Assembly (NCBI GenBank): GCA_041667545.1
Contig: JBAYES010000011.1
Span: 1 to 43,087, forward strand
Reading direction: 5' to 3'
Source: SLID01 sp041667545
GTDB taxonomy: Bacteria; Omnitrophota; Gorgyraeia; Tantalellales; Tantalellaceae
DNA: 43,087 bases
The notes under the pieces were generated by a model. The model searched no databases. It had not been told where the DNA came from and saw only the letters and a list, made by a program, of their open reading frames with translations. Of this stretch, positions 24,805 through 33,438 are shown in pieces. A program made the translations under genes and the position numbers. Positions within the stretch are counted from its first letter, which is position 1. Each line of letters starts with the position of its first letter.

Positions 24805-25616
24805 CCCTTTTCACCTCCTGACATTTCCGCGGATCGCTTTTTTGCCGCAAGAACAGCTTTTTTAACGATATTTTCGAACCCCCCGGAAGCGAATACAGAA
24901 AGAGCCGCTTCCGTGGTCCCGCCTTTAGAAGCCACCATTTTTATAAGCTCCCCGGCGGAACGATCCGACTTTTCAAGCAATATCGAGGCCCCTGACAGGG
25001 TCCCCGAAACTATTTTAACGGCTGTGTCCTCGCTGAGCCCCTCATCGCGAGCCGATTTAACCATCGCCTCCGCCAGAGAGAATAAATATGCCGGTCCGCT
25101 TCCAGATATGGCCGTTACTATATCCATTTCGCTTTCCTTGACATCCAATACCTCGCCGATACCTGAAAAAATTTCGCGCACCTTCAGGCCGGTTCCGTTC
25201 CCGGCCGCTTTTTCATTGAAATAAAGACAGGTAACCGACCGTCTTACGGAAGCGGCCAGGTTCGGCATAGCTCTTACAACGGCAATATCTTTTCCCAGGA
25301 TTGAAACAATATCCTTTGTTCGTACCGCCGCCATCACAGAAACAACGGTCTGATCGATAATATCCGACGATATCTCTTTGGCAAGCGCTTTAAAGTCGGC
25401 CGGTTTTACCGCTAAAACAAGTATTTGGGACCCTCTCGCCATCTGAAGAATATCCCCATGCCGGCATCCTGTTTCATAGGCAAGTTTTTCCGCCTTGCTG
25501 GCATCCAAATCATACAAATACACTTCTTCCAATGAAATGGACCCATGGGATGCTATACCCCTTGCTATGGCTCCTCCCATATTTCCGCAACCTATTATTC
25601 CTATGCCGCCTTTCAT
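24792..25616 (-). CDS. proC: Pyrroline-5-carboxylate reductase
   Basis: A 274-residue NADPH-dependent enzyme. The N-terminal Rossmann motif GIIGCGNMGGAIARG (5-19) is followed by LAVKPADF near 70, VRAMPNLAASV near 113, and the C-terminal family signature AISGSGPAYLFSLAEAM near 168. It makes the last step of proline synthesis. It heads the proC-yggT-yggU-mtnP-ileS-lspA-lgt-rluD-aroA string from its own promoter. In many genomes ftsZ and yggS precede proC; here ftsA is directly upstream. Confidence 0.97.
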   Translation of the reverse strand: MKGGIGIIGCGNMGGAIARGIASHGSISLEEVYLYDLDASKAEKLAYETGCRHGDILQMARGSQILVLAVKPADFKALAKEISSDIIDQTVVSVMAAVRTKDIVSILGKDIAVVRAMPNLAASVRRSVTCLYFNEKAAGNGTGLKVREIFSGIGEVLDVKESEMDIVTAISGSGPAYLFSLAEAMVKSARDEGLSEDTAVKIVSGTLSGASILLEKSDRSAGELIKMVASKGGTTEAALSVFASGGFENIVKKAVLAAKKRSAEMSGGEKGCSC

Positions 25617-25667
25617 AAAAATACCGCCTTTATCTGGTATTATGTCATCAACTCCCTATCCGGGCTT

Positions 25668-25696
25668 AAGTTAACATAAATCCATAAGGGTGTCAA
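25668..25696 (-). promoter_or_regulatory. Sigma70-type promoter of the proC-ileS-aroA operon
   Basis: On the minus strand a perfect TTGACA (25696-25691) and TAACTT (25673-25668) are spaced by 17 bp in the 95-bp gap between ftsA and proC. The start point would be near 25661, about 45 nt before the proC ATG. It marks a break between the dcw transcript and the next operon. Confidence 0.6.
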
Positions 25697-25711
25697 ATAA
25701 GGATAGCCGTC

Positions 25712-26761
25712 TTAAAAATACTCATCAAGCACGCAGGTTACCTTGTTAAAAATTTTTTTGAACAGATTTGTTTCAGAACATGTACCTCGTCTTTCTCCGC
25801 GGATATGATCAAGAATTCCCAGAACGGAGGCATACGATGCGCCGTCTTCGGGAAGGTCCTCAAAGGGACGGGCCGAGGGAAACCCTACACGTACCGGTAA
25901 TCCCGAAAACTTTTCTGTTTCACGCAAAAATTCCTCAGGAGGCGCTTTCATTCCGGAGACCACGATCCTTCTCATTTTTTCCCATCCCCGCATGGATGAG
26001 AGCTCTTTGAAAAATTTTTCATATCCAGGATTTTGGCCCGCGTCAAACTTTCCCCTTTCCAGAATTTCCGTATCCATAATGCGGCAATTTTCAAGTTTTC
26101 CGGCGCTCAAAAAAAGAACTTCTGTTCTTTCCTTGAGCGCGGAAATAAAAACTGTCCGGTCAATTTTATCTTCTTCATTTAGTATTCTTCCCGAACAGGC
26201 CAGAGCCGAAAGAACGAACCCGGACGGAAGATATCCCGCCTGGGCTATCCCTTTAGAAAAATTCCTGATATGTGTCGCGCTAACAGTGACTATATTTACC
26301 TCTACTCCCAGCTTTACAGCGTCAAGCCCTTCCGGATCGCGTATCAGTCTCTCCCCGTCAATAGAAAACCCCATTACCACTTTATGCAGCACTTCTCTGT
26401 CCAGAGGCACCTTGGAAACAGAGCCGATCTCCACACATCTTTTCATGTCCCTTGAAGTAACTTCCCTGCCATGCCTGGAAATAAGAACGGAAGCTGAAGA
26501 AGGCTCAACTTTTACAGAAAAAGAACTTATTCCCGCGTAAACTTCATGAAAAGACTTTCCTGTTTTCTTTGATAGGGCTGAAAGAACAGCTCTTACACGT
26601 TCAGTGAGAGGATATACCCCGTGCTCATTATCTCCGGGCACTCCATTATCACGGGTCTTGTAGAATCCTCCCAGTATATAGCCTCCGTTCTTCGCCCAGC
26701 TTGCGGCAACAGCAAAGGTTTCTTCCCCTCCCAAGTCTATCACGGCAAAATTTTTTTTCAT
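25712..26761 (-). CDS. ftsA: Degenerate FtsA: division actin homologue lacking nucleotide-binding motifs
   Basis: A 349-residue protein right after ftsQ, as expected for FtsA. Family segments are clear: VYAGISSFSV (74-83, 1C domain start), REVTSRDMKRCVE, PLDREVLHKVV (119-129), GLDAVKLGVEVNIVT (145-159) and GYLPSGFVLSALA. However the ATP motifs are lost. Phosphate-1 is DLGGEETFAV (9-18) instead of D-x-G-T/S-x-K; the usual DIGGGTTD phosphate-2 is VFISALKERTEV (204-215); the adenosine GGG is VVSGMKAPPEE (267-277). The C-terminal FKKIFNKVTCVLDEYF (334-349) looks like the FtsA membrane-binding amphipathic helix. It is probably a membrane anchor that no longer binds ATP normally. The frame is intact and long, so it is not a simple pseudogene. 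PilM-like ancestry is less likely. Confidence 0.85.
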   Translation of the reverse strand: MKKNFAVIDLGGEETFAVAASWAKNGGYILGGFYKTRDNGVPGDNEHGVYPLTERVRAVLSALSKKTGKSFHEVYAGISSFSVKVEPSSASVLISRHGREVTSRDMKRCVEIGSVSKVPLDREVLHKVVMGFSIDGERLIRDPEGLDAVKLGVEVNIVTVSATHIRNFSKGIAQAGYLPSGFVLSALACSGRILNEEDKIDRTVFISALKERTEVLFLSAGKLENCRIMDTEILERGKFDAGQNPGYEKFFKELSSMRGWEKMRRIVVSGMKAPPEEFLRETEKFSGLPVRVGFPSARPFEDLPEDGASYASVLGILDHIRGERRGTCSETNLFKKIFNKVTCVLDEYF

Positions 26762-26802
26762 TTTTAGGACATTTCCGGGAAAAATCCGGACACAGTTAAG
26801 AA

Positions 26803-27639
26803 CTATTTTCTTTTATAGGAGTAAACCGGGTCCCTGAACCTGAGATCTATATACCTTATCCCTCCGAGGTCTATTGCGGAATCGGAGAAGATCTCCTTGA
26901 GGGTATCTATTTTCCTCTCAAAATCATCTCGGCCTAAGTTTATGGGAACATCCCTCGCCGTTACCCACACGTTATTCTTATCTGAAATATCAACAAGCTG
27001 AAGATCTGGGCGGCGTATGCTTGTCTTTTTGAGTATACTATCTATGATGCCAAGTGCTTCCTCCACCCCTTTATCTTTGAGCTGTACCCCGGGCTGTGGA
27101 CGCGAAAGGAAAAAACTGAAACCTTTTATCCGGACCAGCCCCTCGGGGAATTCCCCGACCGAAAGTATCATCCCGCTCCGGTCCAGGACAACTCCTCCGG
27201 AGGTATCAAGACAAGCGAAATTTTCCCTGGATACAAGATCGACCTCTATAGTGTCAGGAAAGACCCGCCTTACCCGTATCGTCTTTAGATAAGGATATTC
27301 CTCTCTAAGTAAGACAACCACCTGAGACGGCACGACAGAGAATATGTTGCGTCCTGTATACTTGCGCTCTAAAGACTCTCCGACATTCTTGAATATGACC
27401 CCAGAGGGTTTATCTACAGTTATGTGTTTTACCTTAAAAGTATCGCCTGTCAGAAAATACTGCCGGAAAGCAAAAGCGGCCAGAATAAGAATACCCGCCG
27501 ATAAGATCACCACCCCTGCATAAGGAAGAATATACCTCATATTCGATATTATTGCCCCGTTTTTTTTTGTCTTCTTCCTGACAGTCTTATTTTTTCGTGA
27601 CAATTTATACCCCCAGATGTTTACCGTGCCTTTTTTCAT
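26803..27639 (-). CDS. ftsQ: Cell division protein FtsQ
   Basis: A 278-residue protein with a basic cytoplasmic N-terminus, one membrane segment (about 37-58), a POTRA domain (VKHITVDKPSGV ... NIFSV ... TIRVRRVFPDTIEVDLVSRENFA, about 70-142) and a C-terminal FtsQ beta domain. It bridges cytoplasmic and periplasmic parts of the divisome and binds FtsL/FtsB. It overlaps ddl by 4 nt, the standard ddl-ftsQ-ftsA order. Confidence 0.9.
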   Translation of the reverse strand: MKKGTVNIWGYKLSRKNKTVRKKTKKNGAIISNMRYILPYAGVVILSAGILILAAFAFRQYFLTGDTFKVKHITVDKPSGVIFKNVGESLERKYTGRNIFSVVPSQVVVLLREEYPYLKTIRVRRVFPDTIEVDLVSRENFACLDTSGGVVLDRSGMILSVGEFPEGLVRIKGFSFFLSRPQPGVQLKDKGVEEALGIIDSILKKTSIRRPDLQLVDISDKNNVWVTARDVPINLGRDDFERKIDTLKEIFSDSAIDLGGIRYIDLRFRDPVYSYKRK

Positions 27640-28607
27640 TTCTTTTCCCCACGATTCCGGACCTTTACATCATCGTACTTTAAAGCGCTTTGCAACATAT
27701 TAACACATAATTCTCTGAAATCAACTCCCTCTGAAGCGGCCGCCATCGGAAGAAGACTTTTTTCGGTAAGCCCGGGGATCGTGTTTACCTCCAGAACATA
27801 AAACTCACCGCCCGAAGTCATTCTCAGATCCGTTCTGGAAAAGCTTTTGCACCCAAGGGCATTATGCGCCGCAAGACCCAGAGCCTGGGCTTTCACATAA
27901 TTCTCTTTTCCGATCTCCGCGGGGACATTGTACTTTGTTCCTGAAGATATATACTTCGACGTGTAATCGTACACACCTTCCGCCGCAAGTATCTCGATTA
28001 CAGGCAAGGCTCTCTCATCGAGAACCCCGACCGTTAATTCCCTGCCCGGGATAAAATTTTCCACTATTACTTCTTCTCCGTACTTGAACGCCGTTTCGAC
28101 TGCTCCGGCAAGTCTTTCCGGATCGGTTACCACCGAAAGACCTATGCTCGACCCTTCGTATCTGGGTTTCACGACACATGGCACTCTTATTTCTCTGACC
28201 CGGGAAACTATATCCTCTCCCGGGAAAACGCTTGTCGATGCCGGAACAGAAATACCGACGGCGGCTAATTTCCGTTTGGTAGCGAGTTTGTCAAGAGCCG
28301 TTCTCGACGCCTCCGGTCCGGATCCTGTATACGGGATACCTTCTCCGGATAAAAGTTCCTGCACAGTACCGTCTTCTCCGAATCTTCCGTGCAGAGCTAT
28401 GAAAATCAAGTTCGCACCCTTAAGGCGGATCTCGGTCAAAAGATCACTCTTCTCATCGTCAATTCTCATGAGCACAGTATCTATTCCAAGACCCGTAAGA
28501 GCGTTAAAGACCGCGCCGGCGCTTTTGAGGCTTATTTCCCTTTCTGAAGAAGGCCCGCCCGCGAGCACACCTACTCTAAATCGTTTCAGTATATCTATTC
28601 CAGACAT
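27636..28607 (-). CDS. ddl: D-alanine--D-alanine ligase
   Basis: A 323-residue ATP-grasp enzyme. Motifs: VGVLAGGPSSEREISL near residue 12, ALHGRFGEDG near 70, CVVKPRYEGSSIGLS near 145, YDYTSKY and GTKYNVPA near 220 (the Tyr fits D-Ala rather than D-Lac specificity), and EVNTIPGLTEKSLLP near 280. It makes the D-Ala-D-Ala dipeptide that MurF adds to the stem peptide. It starts 16 nt after murB. Confidence 0.96.
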   Translation of the reverse strand: MSGIDILKRFRVGVLAGGPSSEREISLKSAGAVFNALTGLGIDTVLMRIDDEKSDLLTEIRLKGANLIFIALHGRFGEDGTVQELLSGEGIPYTGSGPEASRTALDKLATKRKLAAVGISVPASTSVFPGEDIVSRVREIRVPCVVKPRYEGSSIGLSVVTDPERLAGAVETAFKYGEEVIVENFIPGRELTVGVLDERALPVIEILAAEGVYDYTSKYISSGTKYNVPAEIGKENYVKAQALGLAAHNALGCKSFSRTDLRMTSGGEFYVLEVNTIPGLTEKSLLPMAAASEGVDFRELCVNMLQSALKYDDVKVRNRGEKK

Positions 28608-28623
28608 TTTATTATTCTCACTT

Positions 28624-29544
28624 TCACCTTCCCGGTAAGGACAGTATCTCTATTTCCTCTTCAAGTTCGAGATTGAACTTTCTGTTGACCGCGGATCTTA
28701 TATTGTTCATAAGTCTTATCACATCACCGCTTGTCGCGCCGCCTTCATTAACAATGAAATTAGCATGTTTTTCGGAGACTGCCGCTCCGCCTTCCCGACT
28801 GCCTCTCATACCGGCCTCATCGATCAATTCCCATGCAAGCCTATTCCCCAATACTGGGTTTTTGAAAACACAGCCAAGCGATCTTTTCTCACAGGGCTGT
28901 TTTTTCAGTTTTTCAAGAAAAACCTTTTTTATATTTTTTCTGACCTCGCCGGAAGAACTTTCGGAAAGATCGAAGACGGCTCTTAGTATTATGCCTTTGC
29001 CCGGCCATGAAAGAGCCCTGTATTCCTCTCTCAATTCGCTTGATTCAAACCACATCCGCTTTCCATCACTTGTAAGGACCAGTATCCTTCTAAGCGGCCC
29101 GGCTATCCCTCCTCCCCTGGCTGAGGCATTATTCTTTATGGCCCCTCCTACCGTGGCGGGTATCCCGGACAGGCATTCCAGTCCCGAAAGCCCCATAACC
29201 ATACATTCGTTCAGCAGCGCTGAAAGCCTGAGCCCCGAGGATACAGTAACCGTTCTACCCGCTCTTTCCGTACTGAATAAACTTGAATTCAGCCTTATCA
29301 CGGCACCGTCAAATCCCCGATCGGGGAAAAGCACATTAGACCCGTTACCCGTGAGAAAATATCTTGCTTCTATGTTTTTCAAGCGCTCCAGAGCTTGTTC
29401 TAATCCCACTTCAGACAATGGCTGATAGACAGCCCCTGCCATGCCTCCGATCCCGATCGTACTGTATTTCCTCAGCAGGCATTCTTCAAAAAGCATGCCT
29501 CCATATGCACCCACTATCCTTTTCAACTCGTCTATGACGCTCAT
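28624..29544 (-). CDS. murB: UDP-N-acetylenolpyruvoylglucosamine reductase (MurB, Cys active-site variant)
   Basis: A 306-residue flavoprotein. FAD-binding segments include TGNGSNVLF (65-73) and GIPATVGGAIKNNASARGG (127-145). The proton donor position, Ser in the usual G-S-x-F-x-NP motif, is Cys225 here (LGCVFKNP, 223-230). The C-terminal catalytic Glu region ELEEEIEIL is present. The compact sequence with EEYR resembles type II MurB. It reduces enolpyruvyl-UDP-GlcNAc to UDP-MurNAc. It overlaps murC by 4 nt. MurA, the preceding enzyme, is not in the window. Confidence 0.95.
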   Translation of the reverse strand: MSVIDELKRIVGAYGGMLFEECLLRKYSTIGIGGMAGAVYQPLSEVGLEQALERLKNIEARYFLTGNGSNVLFPDRGFDGAVIRLNSSLFSTERAGRTVTVSSGLRLSALLNECMVMGLSGLECLSGIPATVGGAIKNNASARGGGIAGPLRRILVLTSDGKRMWFESSELREEYRALSWPGKGIILRAVFDLSESSSGEVRKNIKKVFLEKLKKQPCEKRSLGCVFKNPVLGNRLAWELIDEAGMRGSREGGAAVSEKHANFIVNEGGATSGDVIRLMNNIRSAVNRKFNLELEEEIEILSLPGR

Positions 29545-30941
29545 TCAGGAACCTTCTCCCAATGTGCATTCATTTTATTTCTTATTGCTTCGGTTAGAAT
29601 TTCCGATACTTCTCTTATATCACCGGCACCCAATATCAGGATGGTATCGTTCTCCCTCACAATATCTGAAATTATTGACGGCACATTCTCCTTTTTTACT
29701 ATTCGGGCGTCCTCGAACCCGCTTTTATCTATCGCCTTAAAAAGCCTCTCAATTCCCGCCCCTTCAATTGGGATCTCATCAGCGGAATATATATCTGTAA
29801 GAAAAAAAACGTCGGAATCCTTAAAACACCCGGCAAAATCAGACTCAAGGTCGAAAGTGCGCGAGTAACGATGCGGTTGGAACACGGCCAGAACTCTTCC
29901 GGATGAAAGATCTTTAGCGGCTCTCAAAACAGACCTTAACTCGGTAGGATGATGGGCATAATCCTCTATTATCCTGATATTCCCGACCCGGCCCACCATA
30001 TCAAACCTTCTTTTAACCCCTTTGAAAAGCTTTATCGCGTGCAGAATGGTCTCACTGTCCATCCCCATCCCCGCGCATAAAGCGGCTGCTCCAAGGATAT
30101 TGCTTACATTATGCAAGCCTACAAGAGGGCTCTTTACCGTCCCGAGAAGTTTACCGTCAAGGGACATGTCAAACTCTATCCTTTTCATGTGCTCTTTTAT
30201 CCGGCAAACAGCGTTAAAATCTCCAGAAACACCGAAACTTATTGTTTTTGCCGAGCTCTTCGCGACAAGTTTTGAAAGCAGCTCATCCTCTCCGTTAAAT
30301 ACCAGAACACCTTTGGAAGACACCTTTTGGATGAAGTCTCGGTAAGAGTCCAGAAGCCGTTCCATTGTGCCGTAGTTCTCCATATGCTCTCTTTCGATGT
30401 TTGTTATTAAAGCGTGTGTCACTGAAATATTCCTGAAATATCCATCGCTTTCGTCTACCTCCGCTACAAGTATATCTCCGCGCCCAGACCGTGAATTCTT
30501 ACCGAACCTGGCCATTTCACCTCCTACAAGTATCGTAGGTTCCGCCCCGGAATGGTCCGTTATATACGAAATTATCCCGCTTGAAGTTGTTTTCCCGTGA
30601 GTGCCGGTAACCCCTATGGATGTACCAGCGCTTTCAATTACACGCTTCAGCAATTCACTTCTCGAAATGATCTTTATTCCTCTCTTTCCGGCCTCTACGA
30701 TCTCGGGATTATCGTCCCTTATGCACGCGGACCTTACGGCAATATCCGCGTCTTCGGGAAAATTCGACGCGGAATGCCCCTCACTTATGCCCGCTCCTTT
30801 AAGGGAAAGCATTTCAGTAAGATTGTTCAGCCGTGTATCCGATCCGCTAACCGCTATCCCACGGTCGATAAGTATATCGGCTAAGGCACTCATCCCTATG
30901 CCGCCGATACCCACAAAATGTATCTTTTTAAACTCCATCAT
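29541..30941 (-). CDS. murC: UDP-N-acetylmuramate--L-alanine ligase
   Basis: A 466-residue Mur ligase. The N-terminal HFVGIGGIGMSALA (8-21), the P-loop GTHGKTT (113-119), EVDESDGYF near 165, NIEREHMENYG near 185 and DYAHHPTEL near 313 are MurC signatures. Two adjacent ATGs (30941, 30938) follow GGAG, so the start is either. It adds the first stem-peptide residue. It overlaps murG by 14 bp or more, depending on the exact start. Confidence 0.97.
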   Translation of the reverse strand: MMEFKKIHFVGIGGIGMSALADILIDRGIAVSGSDTRLNNLTEMLSLKGAGISEGHSASNFPEDADIAVRSACIRDDNPEIVEAGKRGIKIISRSELLKRVIESAGTSIGVTGTHGKTTSSGIISYITDHSGAEPTILVGGEMARFGKNSRSGRGDILVAEVDESDGYFRNISVTHALITNIEREHMENYGTMERLLDSYRDFIQKVSSKGVLVFNGEDELLSKLVAKSSAKTISFGVSGDFNAVCRIKEHMKRIEFDMSLDGKLLGTVKSPLVGLHNVSNILGAAALCAGMGMDSETILHAIKLFKGVKRRFDMVGRVGNIRIIEDYAHHPTELRSVLRAAKDLSSGRVLAVFQPHRYSRTFDLESDFAGCFKDSDVFFLTDIYSADEIPIEGAGIERLFKAIDKSGFEDARIVKKENVPSIISDIVRENDTILILGAGDIREVSEILTEAIRNKMNAHWEKVPE

Positions 30942-32064
30942 TTTTTCTCCGTTCCGCTGATCCTATTACCTGGCCGGCTAAAGCCTTTCCCGACTCCGGG
31001 AATGCCAGTTTGAGGGCAGCTTTTCTCATGCCGGAACGTTTTTCACGGTCGCCGAGGATCTCCAGTATATCACGCGTAAGGGTCTCCCGCGAAAGATCTT
31101 TTTCTTCCCTGAGAATAGCCGCTCCGCTCGAGGCGAAAAACACCGCGTTAGACCTCTGGTTGTTCTTAGGGTTGGGATACGGCACCAATATCATGGGCTT
31201 GCCGTAATAGGCAAGTTCAAATATCGCCGCGGCACCGGATCTTGATACCGCAATATCGCTCACAGAATACGCGTCGTCAATCCTTTCAAGAAAAGAAAAT
31301 ACCTTTCCCGGAATCTTATTCTCGAGGAAAAATCTTTGAGATATCTCAAAATATTCGTTCTTCCCTGTGATATGGACGAACTGAACGCTATCCCCTTTTT
31401 GGTTCCTGATATCAAGCGCCACCTCAAGCAATATCTTGTTGAGAAAACTTGACCCCTGGCTTCCTCCCATGACAAGAACGGTGTCCTTGTCCGCTGAGAT
31501 CCCCATTCTCCGAGCCGCGCCTTCCCTGTCATTCTCAAGCATATCCAGCCTTATGGGATTTCCCGTAAACACGGTTTTTTGAGAATGTTTTCCGAAATGC
31601 GCAGACGATGAGGGAAAACTTAAAGCGATCTTATCCGCTATCCCGCTAAGTATCATGTTAGCTCTGCCGGGAAGCATATTCTGTTCGTGTATTACAAGAG
31701 GCACGCCTATTATCTTCGCGACCAGAGAAATGGTCCCGGAAGAATATCCTCCAAAACCCACTACCACATCAGGCCTTATCTTTAAAGTGATCCAAACCGA
31801 TCTCATGGTATCCCACAAACATTTGAACACAAAAACTACGGCTCCTTTCACCGAAAAGGCCATCGGCATCGGATTGACCGATAGAAAAAATCGGGGATAA
31901 GGGATATCCTTCAGCAGGTTCATATCAAGCCGTCTTCTGCTTGAAACAAAAAAAATGTGCCCCACTCCCGCTTTCTCAAGCTCTGAAGCCAGGGAAACAC
32001 ATGGAAAAATGTGCCCCCCCGAACCGCCCGCCGCGAGTATTACTTTCATACGCTTCACATCCAT
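30928..32064 (-). CDS. murG: Undecaprenyl-PP-MurNAc-pentapeptide N-acetylglucosaminyltransferase (MurG)
   Basis: A glycosyltransferase family 28 protein, with AAGGSGGHIFP at the N-terminus, GFGGYSSGT near residue 103, HEQNMLPGRAN near 123, GGSQGSSFLNK near 197 and the C-terminal donor site SRSGAAAIFELAYYGKPMILVPYP. It makes lipid II from lipid I at the inner face of the membrane. The start is uncertain: ATGs exist at 32088, 32064 and 32049. The GGAGAGGAG purine run is best placed, though 13 nt away, for 32064. It lies downstream of repeat element R3, which separates it from ftsW. Confidence 0.95.
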   Translation of the reverse strand: MDVKRMKVILAAGGSGGHIFPCVSLASELEKAGVGHIFFVSSRRRLDMNLLKDIPYPRFFLSVNPMPMAFSVKGAVVFVFKCLWDTMRSVWITLKIRPDVVVGFGGYSSGTISLVAKIIGVPLVIHEQNMLPGRANMILSGIADKIALSFPSSSAHFGKHSQKTVFTGNPIRLDMLENDREGAARRMGISADKDTVLVMGGSQGSSFLNKILLEVALDIRNQKGDSVQFVHITGKNEYFEISQRFFLENKIPGKVFSFLERIDDAYSVSDIAVSRSGAAAIFELAYYGKPMILVPYPNPKNNQRSNAVFFASSGAAILREEKDLSRETLTRDILEILGDREKRSGMRKAALKLAFPESGKALAGQVIGSAERRKNDGV

Positions 32065-32139
32065 ATCTTTTGCATTTCTCCTCTCCATTTTACATCTTTC
32101 GGCATATCGTTAGAGCGTTCTTCAAAATAGACTTTTATT

Positions 32140-32295
32140 CCGTCTTTGCGAGGAACGAAGTGAGTGACGAAGCCTTCGTATCGTGATAAATACTATGGCT
32201 CAGGATTTCGTCAGAATAGTAAATAGCCGAAGCAATCTCAATATAAATAACAAGTTATAAGTTTGCTTCGGTCGCTCCGCTCCCTCGCAATGACG
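32140..32295. repeat. Terminal-inverted-repeat element, copy R3, between ftsW and murG
   Basis: The 156-bp element begins CCGTCTTTGCGAGGAACGAAG and ends with the near complement (CGCTCCCTCGCAATGACG), giving terminal inverted repeats of about 30 bp. The core TTCGTATCGTGATAAAT-(A)-CTATGGCTCAGGATTTCG matches copy R1 at 9.55 kb. It occupies most of the 279-bp gap between ftsW and murG. No protein gene is seen in it. Confidence 0.78.
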
Positions 32296-32343
32296 AGAAA
32301 TAGGAATTTTGCAGAACTCTACATATCTGCTAATCAACGACTG

Positions 32344-33438
32344 TTAGACTCTCTCTTCGCATTGCCTCGAAAAATTGAGAACAATGGCGATCGCGATCAG
32401 GTGGAAGAACAGAGAACTCCCTCCATAGCTTACAAAAGGCAGAGGAAGTCCTTTAGTCGGCAAAAGCCCCGTTGAGACGCCCATGTTCACTAAAACCTCG
32501 AAGGCCACCATGACCCCTATTCCCATTACAACCAGAGATGAAAAACGCTCGTTCATTCTCATCCCGATGCGGAAAATAAAAAAAATCAGCGCCGCAAAAA
32601 ACGCTACAAGCGACACCGACCCCAAAAAACCAAGCTCCTCTCCGATTATCGAAAAAATAAAATCGGTATGGGCTTCCGGAAGATAAAAAAGTTTCTGTTT
32701 TGACTGGCCGAGCCCTACACCCGTTACCCCTCCCGACCCCAGGGCTATAAAAGACTGCACAAGCTGAAATCCCGCTCCCGAGCTATCTCTCCACGGATCA
32801 AGAAATACGGCTATCCGCCTTAACCTGTACGGCTTCCAAATGATGGCCGCCGCCATAATGGGGATGACAGGAACAATAGTCCCGGCGATATGCCTGAGCT
32901 TTACTCCCGAAATGAACAGCAAGACGAATCCAATAAAAAGAACAGAGATAGAAGTTCCCATATCGGGTTGGAGCAGTATAAGCCCGGAGGAAAGAAGGAT
33001 AAGCGATACCGGCGGGATAAACCCCTTTACCAGATCCCCCATTAAATACCTTTTTCGGGAAGCGAAATCGGCTAGGTATATTATTATGGCAATCTTTATA
33101 CCTTCCGAAGGCTGAAACCCTATACCAAATATCCTCATCCATCTTCTTGCTCCCCCGGCTTCCACTCCGACCCCGGGAACAAGCAAAAGCAAAAGCAGGA
33201 CAATGAAAAGCGCAAGTATCATTTTGGAACTGCGCGCAAGGTCCCTATAATGTATCTTCAGAAAAAATATGGCCGAGACAAATCCGATGCAAAGGAAAAG
33301 AAAATGCCTTTTTATAAGATGCATGCTGTCGCCATATCTCTGGTACGCGTAAACTGAACTTGAAGAATAGATCATAACGACGCCCACCATAAGTATCAAT
33401 GATGTCAGAAGCAGTACCATTTTAGCGTCATTTTTCAT
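32344..33438 (-). CDS. ftsW: Septal SEDS peptidoglycan polymerase FtsW
   Basis: I use ATG 33438 (364 residues); an in-frame TTG 3 codons earlier also exists. The product has about ten membrane segments and SEDS motifs: GVEAGGARRWM, LLQPDMGTS, FLDPWRDSSGAGFQ and LPEAHTDFIFSIIGEELG with the conserved Asp in HTDF. The C-terminus stops soon after LPFVSYGGSS. Lying between murD and murG in the dcw cluster, it is FtsW rather than RodA; a separate rodA sits beside mrdA. It overlaps murD by 11 bp and polymerises septal glycan with FtsI. Confidence 0.95.
   Translation of the reverse strand: MKNDAKMVLLLTSLILMVGVVMIYSSSSVYAYQRYGDSMHLIKRHFLFLCIGFVSAIFFLKIHYRDLARSSKMILALFIVLLLLLLVPGVGVEAGGARRWMRIFGIGFQPSEGIKIAIIIYLADFASRKRYLMGDLVKGFIPPVSLILLSSGLILLQPDMGTSISVLFIGFVLLFISGVKLRHIAGTIVPVIPIMAAAIIWKPYRLRRIAVFLDPWRDSSGAGFQLVQSFIALGSGGVTGVGLGQSKQKLFYLPEAHTDFIFSIIGEELGFLGSVSLVAFFAALIFFIFRIGMRMNERFSSLVVMGIGVMVAFEVLVNMGVSTGLLPTKGLPLPFVSYGGSSLFFHLIAIAIVLNFSRQCEERV

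Noticed and set aside
25712..26761. The ftsA homologue as a pseudogene
   Set aside because: The frame is intact at 349 codons, with conserved 1C and domain 2 segments and a C-terminal helix; decay would be expected to break the frame.
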